Source: Nitrospira sp.
GTDB lineage: Bacteria > Nitrospirota > Nitrospiria > Nitrospirales > Nitrospiraceae
NCBI GenBank assembly: GCA_018242765.1
Contig: JAFEBH010000011.1
Location: 124,001 to 188,000 of the forward strand
DNA: 64,000 nt
Direction: 5' to 3'
The notes below the pieces were generated by a model, which had not been told where the DNA came from, searched no databases, and saw only the letters and a list, made by a program, of their open reading frames with translations. Below, one piece after another: positions 44,308 to 51,645 of this stretch. Each line of letters starts with the position of its first letter. Position 1 is the first letter of the stretch. A program made the translations under genes and the position numbers.

Positions 44308-45774
44308 ATGGAAGCGATGAAAAGGAAGAGTTTTGTATCGGGTATATCAATAGGTGCGTTAGGGTTCGCGGTGATCGGTCTTGCGGCGTGCAATTCAGGA
44401 GAAACCACCACGGCTACCCTGGCTCCTGGCGGCAGCGCTGCTCAGGCTAGTGCGTTGGTGTTTGTGAATAATACCGGCGATAAAACGCTGACCGGCGTGG
44501 CGCTGAAGGGCGATTCCGGCAACGCGGTAATCAACACGATCGACGCGGCGAAGTTCGAGAATGTTGCTCTCGGAGACATGCAATTCTCGAATAAAGATTG
44601 GGTCTTTTTGAACCTTGCTGCAGCGAACAAAGTTGCGACGATCGATCCACTCACAGCTGCGACTCCGATTCATGAAGCGAATTTGACGACAGGCACTCGA
44701 CCCGTTCACCTCTATCGGGATAGGAACGACGGCGAGGTCATCTGGATCATGAATGACGGTGACAATGCTGCGGGGTCTGCAACACCCGGGGACGATTTGA
44801 TCAATTGCGCCGCATTCGGCGGGGGCTCAGTGACGGTGGTCCACAATTCTCATCTTGGCCCAGGAGGAACTCCGCCTACCGTGCTCGGAACGACTTGCCT
44901 TTTGGCTGATGGACATAAAGTTGCAGCCTTTGCAGAGAATAAACGAGTCTTTGTCTCCAGTGAAACCGGCGGAGAAATCGCCGTTCTTGACGGTGATGAA
45001 ACCTCTGCGAACTATCGGAAGATGATTGCGCGCATTGATCTCTGTAAGTCAGCCAAGGAAACCACGCCTTGCAATGACGAGTCCGCAACACCGATCACGA
45101 CCGCGTTTACGCCTAATGCCTCAGCTCCGCACGGCATCCGCTGGTCCACGCTGACCAAGAAGGTCTACAGCATTCAAGAGGGATATGGAGAGATCGCAGA
45201 GATCGACCCATCAACTTTGACCATTACCAAGAGGTTTGACCTCGCCGGAACTCCCTATACAACGTATGGGATTTCACCCGACGGGAAGTATCTCTTGCTC
45301 CGTGGCGAAACAACCGCCCCTCAAGCAATGAAACTTGGTGTGATTGATCTCAGTGCCGCGACGCCGGCTATCGCTAACCTGACCATTCCGGAACTAGACG
45401 GAACCTCAGCGGGGGCATTCAAGTTTGCCCCGAACTCCGGACGGTTCTACATTTTGGCCGGGAATGGAGCAACGGCAACCAAGAAGGACAGACTGTTCGC
45501 GTTTGACTGGACGACCGTGGCGCCTCCCGCGCTCACCCTGTTGAGGGAGATTCCGTTGGTATCGACCGGCGGGCACGGCTTCGATATCTTGGCTGAAGGG
45601 GCTGGGGAAGCGAAGTATCTGGTGGTGTCGAATGCAGCACCAGCGAATTCACTCACGATCATCAATGCGACCGACCATCAGGAAAAGCAGACGGTCGCTG
45701 TCGGGGCAAATCCGGGAGGGGTGATGGTGTTCGATTCTGGGGCGGCTTTGGCAGGGAATCAGGGGAGTAATTAG
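44308..45774 (+). CDS. Beta-propeller (YVTN-like) lipoprotein, paralogue 1
   Basis: A 488-residue lipoprotein. The lipobox GLAAC (Cys near residue 28) follows a hydrophobic stretch, so it is lipid-anchored in the envelope. The body has repeats of the YVTN/NHL-like propeller type (KVATIDPLTAATPI; GEIAEIDPSTLTITKRFDL; YGISPDGKYLLL; SLTIINATDHQEKQTVAVG). The segments IWIMNDGD and VVHNSHLGPGG recur in the 50053-51585 paralogue. I chose the ATG at 44308, which has AGGAAGGA seven bases before it. Function unknown; such propellers can be ligand-binding or enzymatic. Confidence 0.78.
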   Translation: MEAMKRKSFVSGISIGALGFAVIGLAACNSGETTTATLAPGGSAAQASALVFVNNTGDKTLTGVALKGDSGNAVINTIDAAKFENVALGDMQFSNKDWVFLNLAAANKVATIDPLTAATPIHEANLTTGTRPVHLYRDRNDGEVIWIMNDGDNAAGSATPGDDLINCAAFGGGSVTVVHNSHLGPGGTPPTVLGTTCLLADGHKVAAFAENKRVFVSSETGGEIAVLDGDETSANYRKMIARIDLCKSAKETTPCNDESATPITTAFTPNASAPHGIRWSTLTKKVYSIQEGYGEIAEIDPSTLTITKRFDLAGTPYTTYGISPDGKYLLLRGETTAPQAMKLGVIDLSAATPAIANLTIPELDGTSAGAFKFAPNSGRFYILAGNGATATKKDRLFAFDWTTVAPPALTLLREIPLVSTGGHGFDILAEGAGEAKYLVVSNAAPANSLTIINATDHQEKQTVAVGANPGGVMVFDSGAALAGNQGSN

Positions 45775-45882
45775 GATACGTATGGATGGGGCAGCCCGTT
45801 GTGAGGTGTGATGCGTGAGGATTCAATGGGCTGCCCCCCAGCGGTCAGATGACGAACTGATCGACTGGAAGGCGACGGTCCC

Positions 45883-45965
45883 GTCCGAGCCGGCGGCTGT
45901 CGACGCGGGTTAGCGCGGGGTGGAGGTGCTCCTTCCTTGGCCTTCGCTCCCCACTTTTTTCTTAT
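45883..45965 (+). terminator. Two-hairpin repeat element A, terminator-like
   Basis: GTCCGAG followed by a GC-rich second stem (GGGG ... CCCC, 45913-45952) and a T-run ACTTTTTTC. It lies 109 bases after the propeller gene stop. It shares the GCGCGGGG ... CCTTGG pattern with elements B, C and D. Confidence 0.55.
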
Positions 45966-46015
45966 CGTTGAGATTAGGGTTGCATACGAGCTGTGGGAAG
46001 AGTCATAAGGGATGC

Positions 46016-46909
46016 ATGGCATCGAAGGATGAACAACGATTCGTGGCCCCTGCCTGGGCTGTCTCATTGGCTTTGCACGGAATGGTTGGTGGCCTCGCCT
46101 TCGCATTTTCCGCACAGATCCAACCTCCTGTGCAAGATAATCTCTTCAGCTGGGATGTGGCGTTTGTACAACAGACAACCGCCTTTTCAAAACCAGAGCG
46201 AGTGGAACCGGCGACCACATCGGCGCAACTGCCGGTAAAAAAGGTGATCTCGTCACGGGCCAAGTCAATGCCTGCAGCCGCCCAGCCCGATAGGCTAATA
46301 GAGCAGCATGCTGAAATGCCGCCATCAACGATCGTACAGAGGGAAGAAGTGCCTCAGGTACGTGAGGTGCCAGCCGAGCAACAACTCGTCGAAGTGGCTG
46401 AGACCACTGCTCAGCCGATCGTAGAAACGAAGGAGTCCGTTGCTACGACTTCTCCGTCCGACTTGATTGAGTCTCAACAGTTTCAGCAGGAACCGGCGGT
46501 GCCTGCATCGCCTCCTACCTTGTCCACGGAGGGGCAGACTGCTCACGAGGCCAAGATTCCGGAGTCATTACGAGAGACTTCAGGAGTTGCTGCGGCTATA
46601 CCCGGTCCTGAAGCAAAGATGGATAACCGGTGGCTGGCCGAGTCCTTGTGGCGAAGGGTGGCTGAGCTGAAGCGTTATCCAAACTCAGCCCGTATGAGTG
46701 GCCAGGAAGGGAAAGTAATTTTAAAGGCCGTCATTCGGTCAGATGGGCAGCTGGCTGAGGTATTTATTCAAAAGAGCTCCGGATACAGCGTGCTCGATGA
46801 GGCAGCGATTGAAGCTGTGAAACGAGCCTGTCCGCTTGACATGACGCATGCTCTCGGGAAACCGCAAATCGTTGTGAGTCTGCCGATAGTCTACAGTTTG
46901 GCCAACTAG
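46016..46909 (+). CDS. tonB: TonB-family energy transducer
   Basis: A 297-residue protein anchored by one N-terminal helix (AWAVSLALHGMVGGLAFAFSA). A Pro/Glu/Gln-rich periplasmic linker follows (about residues 45-205). The C-terminal 85 residues match the TonB domain (LKRYPNSARMSGQEGKVILKAVIRSDGQ ... IQKSSGYSVLDEAAIEAVKRACP). TonB passes energy from ExbB/ExbD to outer-membrane receptors; neither exbBD nor a plug-type receptor lies in the window. I chose the ATG at 46016 because it begins the helix-bearing part and has AAGG upstream. Confidence 0.85.
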   Translation: MASKDEQRFVAPAWAVSLALHGMVGGLAFAFSAQIQPPVQDNLFSWDVAFVQQTTAFSKPERVEPATTSAQLPVKKVISSRAKSMPAAAQPDRLIEQHAEMPPSTIVQREEVPQVREVPAEQQLVEVAETTAQPIVETKESVATTSPSDLIESQQFQQEPAVPASPPTLSTEGQTAHEAKIPESLRETSGVAAAIPGPEAKMDNRWLAESLWRRVAELKRYPNSARMSGQEGKVILKAVIRSDGQLAEVFIQKSSGYSVLDEAAIEAVKRACPLDMTHALGKPQIVVSLPIVYSLAN

Positions 46910-46976
46910 CGGCTCCGCGATGAATGTAGTCCGACGCATGATTCGACCGAACATATCAAGATTCTGAGGGAAAGTG

Positions 46977-47000
46977 ATGCATCGGTGAGCAAACGTAGCA
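46977..47000 (+). promoter_or_regulatory. GCA triple-repeat element, copy 3 (weak)
   Basis: GCAT, GCAA and GCAG words with 9- to 10-base periods, upstream of the fourth small His-rich gene. It has the same spacing pattern as the elements at 40157 and 47926 but less sequence identity. Confidence 0.25.
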
Positions 47001-47057
47001 GACAAGTCCTGAGCGTTCATGTATAGTTCAAGCCTATCAATTGGGACCAGAATACAC

Positions 47058-47408
47058 GTGAAAGACTCACGTCGATCATTGCCTCATCTTTCAATCGCTG
47101 GCTGTGCCGCCTTGTTTTATGCGGGGTTGCTCGTGGCGGGCAGTAGTTGCAATTTGGTTCACGGTGACTGGCATCAACGTCATCAACACCATCACGCGGA
47201 CGAAGGCTCGTCTGCCGCGGACCAGTTCTGCGCATGGGCCTGTCAGGCGACGGCGGACACCGTGGCGGAAGGTGGGCCATCACTGGCTGTCAGGGATTTG
47301 GTGAGTGGGCCAGCCGAATTCACTTCCACTGAGCTTCCGTTCTCTACCGATTTCTCCGCGATTCATTCGCGGGCACCTCCTTCGAATTTCTTCGTCAGAC
47401 TTGGCTGA
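47058..47408 (+). CDS. Small exported His-rich CxWxC protein, paralogue 4
   Basis: A 116-residue protein closely related to paralogue 5 (48046-48393): LSIAGCAALFYAGLLVAGSSC, then HQRHQHHHADEGSSAADQFCAWACQATAD, and RAPPSNFF at the end. I chose the GTG at 47058 because it aligns with the GTG start of paralogue 5; an ATG at 47019 in the same frame adds 13 residues. A cysteine near residue 31 (GSSC) resembles a lipobox, so it may be a lipoprotein. Function unknown. Confidence 0.7.
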   Translation: MKDSRRSLPHLSIAGCAALFYAGLLVAGSSCNLVHGDWHQRHQHHHADEGSSAADQFCAWACQATADTVAEGGPSLAVRDLVSGPAEFTSTELPFSTDFSAIHSRAPPSNFFVRLG

Positions 47409-47494
47409 TCCGTATCGCGTAGTCGTGCTCTCGCGCGCTGGTACGAATACAGCCGGATTGCGTCTATTTCACAATTAAACTGTCTGTGTGAACT

Positions 47495-47570
47495 GTCCGA
47501 GCAGATGACCCTCCGGCTCGGACCAAGCGCGGGGCGAAGGTTGGCTGCCTCCTCCTTGGCCCCGCCCTTT
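47495..47570 (+). repeat. Two-hairpin repeat element B
   Basis: First stem GTCCGAG (47495-47501) / CTCGGAC (47517-47523), perfect. Second stem GCGGGGCGAAGG (47529-47540) / CCTTGGCCCCGC (47554-47565), 11 of 12 pairs, followed by CCTTTA. It lies 86 bases after paralogue 4 and may act as its terminator. Confidence 0.75.
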
Positions 47571-47703
47571 ATCACAGGCTGGGTAGGGGTGACTACCAAC
47601 TATTCTCTTCAGCCTTGAATGAGTTGTATCGGAGCTATGGTGCTAGAGCGCAGGGCCGGTGTTATCCGGTCGAACGTTTTCAGAGTGGGAAGTGATGTGG
47701 ATA

Positions 47704-47783
47704 GTCCGTCCGGGAAGGTGACCCTCCGCCCGGACCAAGCGCGGGGCGAAGGTTGGCTGCCTCCTCCTTGGCCCCGCCCTTAT
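47704..47783 (+). repeat. Two-hairpin repeat element C
   Basis: About 55 bases of the second half are identical to element B. First stem GTCCG / CGGAC; second stem as in B. It has no gene directly upstream. Confidence 0.75.
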
Positions 47784-47925
47784 TATAGTGCGAAATGCTT
47801 GTTGATAGTCCTTAATGAACGTCCAGACCATTCTCAGGGAGAGGATGTAGGTCGATGGATCCTGTATTCTGCTGTGGGACAAGATGGCTAGTTTCAGTAG
47901 CAAGCAGCACGATGTCAAAATTGTA

Positions 47926-47949
47926 GCATCCGTTAGCATGCATGAGCAT
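47926..47949 (+). promoter_or_regulatory. GCAT triple-repeat element, copy 2
   Basis: Three GCAT words with exact 10-base periods, 97 bases before the start of paralogue 5. The part at 47934-47950 matches 15 of 17 bases of the element at 40164-40180. ACGATGT also precedes both. Confidence 0.45.
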
Positions 47950-47983
47950 ACGTAGGTAGACAGATTCTGAATACTCATGTACA

Positions 47984-48039
47984 ACAGCCCCTAGTATCGG
48001 TAGGGCTGTATGGTCTACGTAGAATAACTCGTAGGGGCT
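47984..48039 (+). promoter_or_regulatory. Leader with two mutually exclusive hairpins over the ribosome site
   Basis: ACAGCCC (47984-47990) pairs with GGGCTGT (48003-48009). The overlapping AGCCCCTA (47986-47993) pairs perfectly with TAGGGGCT (48032-48039), which contains the ribosome site AGGGG of the GTG at 48046. The two pairings share bases, so only one can form. Confidence 0.5.
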
Positions 48040-48045
48040 TGCAAC

Positions 48046-48393
48046 GTGAAGCGATTGAGTCAGATTTTTCATAACCTTTCTATTGTCGGCTGCACAGCGC
48101 TGATGTATGCCGCGTTGGTCGTGCTGAGTACCGGCTGTGCGTTGGCTCATGCCGACCGGACGCAAGCGCATCACCATCATAGCGAAGAGGGTTCATCTTC
48201 TCAAAGTGCATTTTGTGCCTGGGGCTGCCAAGCAACATCGGATATTGTCTCGGCGGCTGAACCGTCGATGACGGTGGCCTGGCTTGTCGTTGAGCAACAA
48301 GTATTGCCTTCCGACGTATATCGTGTGTCTTCCGCTTCCACCGTACTCCATCCTCGAGCGCCTCCGTTCACTGCTCTTCTTTCCCGAGTATAA
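48046..48393 (+). CDS. Small exported His-rich CxWxC protein, paralogue 5
   Basis: A 115-residue protein. The hydrophobic N-terminus ends near STGCALAHAD, so it could be a lipoprotein or a cleaved exported protein. It then has HHHHSEEGSSSQSAF, CAWGCQATSD, and ends RAPPFTALLSRV. It is most like paralogue 4 and probably arose by tandem duplication with the flanking hairpin element. The start is a GTG with AGGGG eight bases upstream; that site can be masked by an upstream complement. Function unknown. Confidence 0.72.
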   Translation: MKRLSQIFHNLSIVGCTALMYAALVVLSTGCALAHADRTQAHHHHSEEGSSSQSAFCAWGCQATSDIVSAAEPSMTVAWLVVEQQVLPSDVYRVSSASTVLHPRAPPFTALLSRV

Positions 48394-48479
48394 GGTCATA
48401 AGGGTAGTAGGCATTCTCGCCGATGCTCTTAAATGATGCTTGCCCTCGGTTCGCTTTCATTTCGGTACATCGCAGTCCT

Positions 48480-48550
48480 GTCTGAGTCAAGCAGCCGTTG
48501 GCTCGGACGAGCGCGGGGGAAGGTGCTTCTTCCTCGGCCTTCGCCCCGCC
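48480..48550 (+). repeat. Two-hairpin repeat element D
   Basis: First stem GTCTGAG (48480-48486) / CTCGGAC (48502-48508), where a G-U pair replaces the G-C pair of element B. Second stem GCGGGGGAAGG / CCTTCGCCCCGC with one bulge. It lies 86 bases after paralogue 5. Confidence 0.7.
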
Positions 48551-48639
48551 ATTTCAAAGGCTGACGAGTGGCGCGAGGCTAACGGGTAATTTTCCGATTG
48601 TGGCACAGAAACTTTCAGGAACGTTATGGAGGATTCATC

Positions 48640-48954
48640 ATGGATGTGATCGGCACGTTGCAGAAAAAACAGCTACTCCGTGTGGACGAAGCCGCAAAGA
48701 TTCTTAATGTCAGCCGCTGGACGGTGTATCGATGGGTTGAGGCCGGTCGGCTGGGTGGTACACGCTTGGGCGCCGGCAGTTTAAGAATATTCAGTCATAC
48801 AGTGGCTGCCTTGATTGATCTCCACTGTGTCGGATCGATCCAGGAAGAAGGCACCGATGTGTTATCCAAACAAGGTCCACTCAAGTCGCGGGCGATGAAC
48901 GCACGACCTGTAGGCCGTGAAATAAGTCGGTTGCGACAGCCGGCAGCGGTCTGA
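48640..48954 (+). CDS. Excisionase-type helix-turn-helix protein
   Basis: A 104-residue protein with a MerR/excisionase-like HTH (LLRVDEAAKILNVSRWTVYRWVEAGRLGG, about residues 11-40), a wing including TRLGAGSLRIFSHTVAAL, and an uncharacterised C-terminal half. GGAGG lies seven bases upstream of the ATG and fixes the start. No integrase or other mobile gene is nearby, so it is more likely a local regulator of this cluster. Barrel 3 starts 18 bases after it. Confidence 0.82.
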   Translation: MDVIGTLQKKQLLRVDEAAKILNVSRWTVYRWVEAGRLGGTRLGAGSLRIFSHTVAALIDLHCVGSIQEEGTDVLSKQGPLKSRAMNARPVGREISRLRQPAAV

Positions 48955-48972
48955 TGTAAGGTCTCAACGTCA

Positions 48973-50043
48973 ATGCGTCGCATCGTCTCGTACGTATTGC
49001 TGGTTCTGCTGGCCTCATGGATGACGGCCTTTCCCGCAGCGGCATCCTGCGGCTCAGTTAGTTGTTTTGTCGTCATCGGCTCTCAACAGGCGGTCTCGCC
49101 GGCCGGGGTATTGACCGTCAATTTCAACTATACGTATACGCCGAATGAGATTCCCTCCACAGGAGTCAATACTATCCCGTTTGCAAATTCACAACTCAAA
49201 CAGCTCATCCTGGCCAATAGCAAGGTCGGCCAGCTCAGCACGCTGATCAAAACAGCGGCATTAGATCTCAATTACGGCCTAACCGAACGGGTCGGTCTTG
49301 AGGTCCTCATTCCTTACAAATTCGTGGATGCGGTGGGACAGATCGGAGCCGGAGCAGTGTCGCATAACTCGGACCGTGGAATCGGAGATGTCCTGGCGAA
49401 AGTGAAATACAATATGCTCCCGACTTTGCGCAGCATGTTGGTCTTAGAAATGGGCGTCTTTCTTCCGACGGGGGATTACGGCAATCATGCAACAGACACC
49501 CAGCTTGTCGAGTCAACGTTACAGGTCGGACGTGGAGCCTTCGGTATTCAACCTGGGTTTTATCAAACCTATGAGCTCCTGCCTCACCGCCTGAACCAGT
49601 TTCTCTCAGGAAACTATCGATATACCGTACGCAATTCCGATGGGTATCGATTCGGTCAGGAATTTACCATCAATGCGGGTCTGAATCTCGTGACGTTTCC
49701 CTGGTTAACCCTCACGACCCAACTCAATTTCCGTCATAAGGATAGGGACAACCTTGACTCGGCGTTGTACGAGTTCAGACCGGCCCCATTCAATAGAGCG
49801 GTCTTACTGGATGGAAATATCATCGGCCGATCGGTGCCCACGACAGACCACACTCTTCTGGCGTTCTCACCCGGCGTGGTGATGAATGTATTCGACTATG
49901 GGCAAATCTATTTCATTGCACAAATTCCAATTTACCGAGAGTTCAATGGGAACCTTCAGCAAGGGCTGAGCTTTGTCGGGGGGATCAGTAAGTCGTTTGC
50001 AACACCTTCCCTCGCTAGCCTCTTTAGCGGCTCGTCAAAGTGA
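48973..50043 (+). CDS. Outer-membrane beta-barrel protein with CGSVxC N-terminus, paralogue 3
   Basis: A 356-residue barrel-type protein. The signal peptide ends at PAAA and the mature end is SCGSVSCFVVIGSQQAVSPAG. It shares with the other two LDLNYGLTERVGLEVLIPYK, KVKYNMLPTLRSMLV, VGRGAFGIQPGFYQTYELLPHR, and IAQIPIYREFNGNLQQGLSFVGG. It begins a gene run with the second propeller lipoprotein, 9 bases downstream. Unlike the first two barrels, no small His-rich gene comes directly before it; an HTH gene does. Confidence 0.78.
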   Translation: MRRIVSYVLLVLLASWMTAFPAAASCGSVSCFVVIGSQQAVSPAGVLTVNFNYTYTPNEIPSTGVNTIPFANSQLKQLILANSKVGQLSTLIKTAALDLNYGLTERVGLEVLIPYKFVDAVGQIGAGAVSHNSDRGIGDVLAKVKYNMLPTLRSMLVLEMGVFLPTGDYGNHATDTQLVESTLQVGRGAFGIQPGFYQTYELLPHRLNQFLSGNYRYTVRNSDGYRFGQEFTINAGLNLVTFPWLTLTTQLNFRHKDRDNLDSALYEFRPAPFNRAVLLDGNIIGRSVPTTDHTLLAFSPGVVMNVFDYGQIYFIAQIPIYREFNGNLQQGLSFVGGISKSFATPSLASLFSGSSK

Positions 50044-50052
50044 GGACGTATC

Positions 50053-51585
50053 ATGGAACATCCGCTTCGACGTAGGTTTTCCTCGACAGCATCAGGCCGT
50101 TGGCTTGCGGTTTTCTGCATAGTCTTGGTTGCGGGCTGCAGTTCCGGGGCGGATAGTGAGCAGATTGCGGATACACCGCTTTCAACCCCAATGGCGCTTG
50201 TCGTGAATCAGGGCGACACGACGCTGACCACGGTTCGTCTGGACGGAAAAAAACAGCCGATCGTCAGTACCTTGTCGCTCGGCCCCCCACAAATCGACGC
50301 AATCGGAGGCGTGGCGTTTTCGCTGGGAGAATGGATCTTTGTCACCAACAGCGCAACGAACAAGGTGGCCACCATTGATCCGATCGGCGCGCAGACGCCG
50401 ATCCTCGAGAGTTTTCTGACGGAAAATCCAAAAGATGTTCGGGTCAGGATCGGGCAACGACCGACGCGTATCTACAGAGATCCGGTTGATAAGGAAGTGC
50501 TCTGGACCATGAACGACGGCGATCCATCGACCGGTCTGGATACCGTGGCCAATTGCACTCACGGGGGCTCTGTCTCGATCCTCCATAATTCCCATCTTGG
50601 AGTGGGTGGGGAAAAGCCTCGCGTTACGTCGATCGTCTGTCTTTCCGGGAAAGGAGCCCATTTCATCGCGTTCTCCAGACCGCCGGTGACGGCACAGGAG
50701 TTGGCGATCGTCTCGAGTCAGATGACGGGGATAATGAGCGTGCTGCTTCCCGTACAAACGGCAGGTGGAAATGTCGCCTGGAGCGAATTTTCCCAAAAGA
50801 TCGATCTGTGTGACAGCACCATGGAGACAGCGCTGGGGCATCCGGCCTGTGATGCGGACCCATTGACGCCCAACCATTCCGCACCGGCCGGCATGTTCTG
50901 GTCGCAGGCCACGGGGAAGATCTACGGTTACCTTGCCGGGTACCGAATGGTCATCGAGATCGATCCGACATCTTTGACGGTGACACCCAGGCGTATCACG
51001 GTTTCCCAATTGCAACAGGCTGAGGTCACACCGGACGGTCGACTTCTATTCATGGTGGGTGAGGATGTCGCTACAGATCCGGCAAAGGTCATCGCAAGGT
51101 TCGGATTCATCGATCTCACCCAGCCGACGCTGAGTGTCGTGGGACAACACGAAGTCGATCATATGCGTCCGTATCAGTTTCGCTTTACGGCCGACGGGAA
51201 ACGATTGTATGTCACCCAGTCAAATACCACCATCGGGTTGACGCCGCAGCAGGCGGATGCACTCCAAAAGGACAAGCTCTATGTCTTCGATACGGCAACC
51301 TGGCCGACGTCTTTCCCGATATTGAGGACGGTTGATTTACCACCGGTTGGCCCACTCGGTGTCCATGGCTTGGACTTGTGGGTCATCGGCCCTAAGGGAG
51401 CCGGATCCGCTAAGGGCATTATCGTGTCGAACGCTCCGCATAGTGAGAATGGGTCGGTGTCGTTTATCGATGCAACGGACCATACGATCACTGCGACTAT
51501 TCCGGTGGGAAAAGCTCCGAAGCAGGTCACCGTCTATTACGTGGGACTTGCGGCAAACGACAATCAAGCGACCCCCACACAATAA
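50053..51585 (+). CDS. Beta-propeller (YVTN-like) lipoprotein, paralogue 2
   Basis: A 510-residue lipoprotein with lipobox LVAGC (Cys near residue 29). Its body parallels the 44308-45774 protein: NKVATIDPIGAQTPI, LWTMNDGDPSTG, ILHNSHLGVGG, and IDLC followed by a cysteine-containing loop. Propeller-like repeats end with GSVSFIDATDHTITATIPVGKAPKQV. It follows barrel 3 by nine bases, so the pair is likely coexpressed and both act in the outer envelope. Function unknown. Confidence 0.78.
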   Translation: MEHPLRRRFSSTASGRWLAVFCIVLVAGCSSGADSEQIADTPLSTPMALVVNQGDTTLTTVRLDGKKQPIVSTLSLGPPQIDAIGGVAFSLGEWIFVTNSATNKVATIDPIGAQTPILESFLTENPKDVRVRIGQRPTRIYRDPVDKEVLWTMNDGDPSTGLDTVANCTHGGSVSILHNSHLGVGGEKPRVTSIVCLSGKGAHFIAFSRPPVTAQELAIVSSQMTGIMSVLLPVQTAGGNVAWSEFSQKIDLCDSTMETALGHPACDADPLTPNHSAPAGMFWSQATGKIYGYLAGYRMVIEIDPTSLTVTPRRITVSQLQQAEVTPDGRLLFMVGEDVATDPAKVIARFGFIDLTQPTLSVVGQHEVDHMRPYQFRFTADGKRLYVTQSNTTIGLTPQQADALQKDKLYVFDTATWPTSFPILRTVDLPPVGPLGVHGLDLWVIGPKGAGSAKGIIVSNAPHSENGSVSFIDATDHTITATIPVGKAPKQVTVYYVGLAANDNQATPTQ

Positions 51586-51645
51586 TTCGTGAAGACGATC
51601 TGTATAGACGGCAGGCAATGCCCGACCGCAGGAAGGGAGTGTGTG

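Larger units (their letters stand above)
47409..48045. other. 637-base gap with repeats and a structured leader
   Basis: No gene is supported. The space holds two-hairpin elements B (47495-47570) and C (47704-47783), GCAT element copy 2 and the structured leader of the fifth small gene. One frame at 47619-47891 crosses element C and is not convincing. Confidence 0.6.

Noticed and set aside
45771..46115. Minus-strand frame of 114 codons
   Set aside because: It covers element A and the start of tonB; Pro/Arg-rich shadow product.
47619..47891. Open frame of 90 codons
   Set aside because: It runs through hairpin element C and has no signal or domain features.
48640..48954. Mobile element suggested by an excisionase-like gene
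   Set aside because: No integrase, transposase, attachment-site repeats or tRNA lie nearby.
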